In this document: one piece after another, positions 5,378-5,510 of the stretch
Layout: each line of letters starts with the position of its first letter
Position numbering within the stretch: the stretch's first letter is position 1
NCBI RefSeq assembly: GCF_001889065.1
Contig: NZ_LWHB01000011.1
Coordinates: 1 to 5,510, forward strand
DNA length: 5,510 bases
Origin: Suttonella ornithocola
GTDB taxonomy: Bacteria > Pseudomonadota > Gammaproteobacteria > Cardiobacteriales > Cardiobacteriaceae
Direction of reading: 5' to 3'
Position numbers and translations under genes: made by a program
The notes under the pieces: model-generated
Seen by the model: the letters and a program-made list of their open reading frames with translations, nothing else
Databases searched by the model: none
What the model was told of the DNA's origin: nothing

Positions 5378-5510
5378 TCATCTAAAACCTAACCCAATCC
5401 AAAGCAGATAAAAGAGTAAAGTATCAATACAATCCATCCGCCATTCTTTGCGTATTTGCTTAATCCAAGCCCACATCTTTTCAATGGATTTAAGTCTGGA
5501 CTATAAGGGG
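5378..5510 (-). pseudogene. IS630-family transposase C-terminus, frameshifted and cut by the window edge
   Basis: On the minus strand, bases 5508-5485 encode PYSPDLNP, the signature before the last catalytic Glu of IS630-type DDE transposases. The continuation (IEKMWAWIKQIRKEW, ending LLWIGLGFR and TGA at 5380-5378) is in a different frame. The two join perfectly if one base is added near 5485, so a single-base deletion has split the gene just before the catalytic Glu. Without it the first frame reads LKRCG and the second frame has a TAG upstream. Ribosomal slippage at the nearby AAAA would skip the Ile-Glu pair, so programmed frameshifting would not rescue the active site. A sequencing error is possible. 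The upstream part of the gene lies beyond the window, so whether the element is otherwise intact is unknown. It points toward the ankyrin gene, tail to tail. Confidence 0.75.

Overview
The window looks like chromosomal DNA from a Gram-negative, moderately AT-rich proteobacterium, probably a gammaproteobacterium. Two encoded proteins have Sec-type signal peptides for a periplasm, a third is an inner-membrane reductase with a CysJ-like tail, and the codon choice leans to A/T (frequent TTA for Leu). I could not find a species-diagnostic sequence, so I do not name a genus.

Layout. Positions 1-933 (minus strand) hold the first 311 codons of a YjiH-family (nucleoside-recognition/Gate domain) membrane transporter, which runs off the left edge. 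A divergent control region of about 210 bp follows. To the right is a plus-strand cluster of three genes: a small exported DUF2271 protein (1146-1667), a 726-residue PepSY-TM/flavodoxin/FNR fusion reductase (1730-3910), and an exported protein made almost entirely of about twelve ankyrin repeats (3931-5286). The cluster ends at a 16-bp perfect hairpin (5310-5351). The right edge (5378-5510, minus strand) is the C-terminal end of an IS630-type transposase with an apparent 1-base deletion just before its catalytic glutamate.

How the genes may work together. The fusion protein carries everything needed to move electrons from NADPH (C-terminal FNR domain) through FAD and FMN (flavodoxin domain) to four membrane-border histidines that suit two hemes, and so to the periplasm. 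The DUF2271 protein, exported and carrying a DxxTGAS motif resembling the ApbE flavinylation site, is a candidate periplasmic electron acceptor or partner. The exported ankyrin protein, whose start follows the reductase stop closely, could be a scaffold or protective partner. The substrate is unknown: ferric-siderophore or other periplasmic reduction is plausible by family analogy (FoxB-type PepSY reductases), and a weak Fur-like site lies upstream, but nothing in the sequence proves it. The pairing of this reductase with a periplasmic ankyrin protein is the most interesting part of the window.
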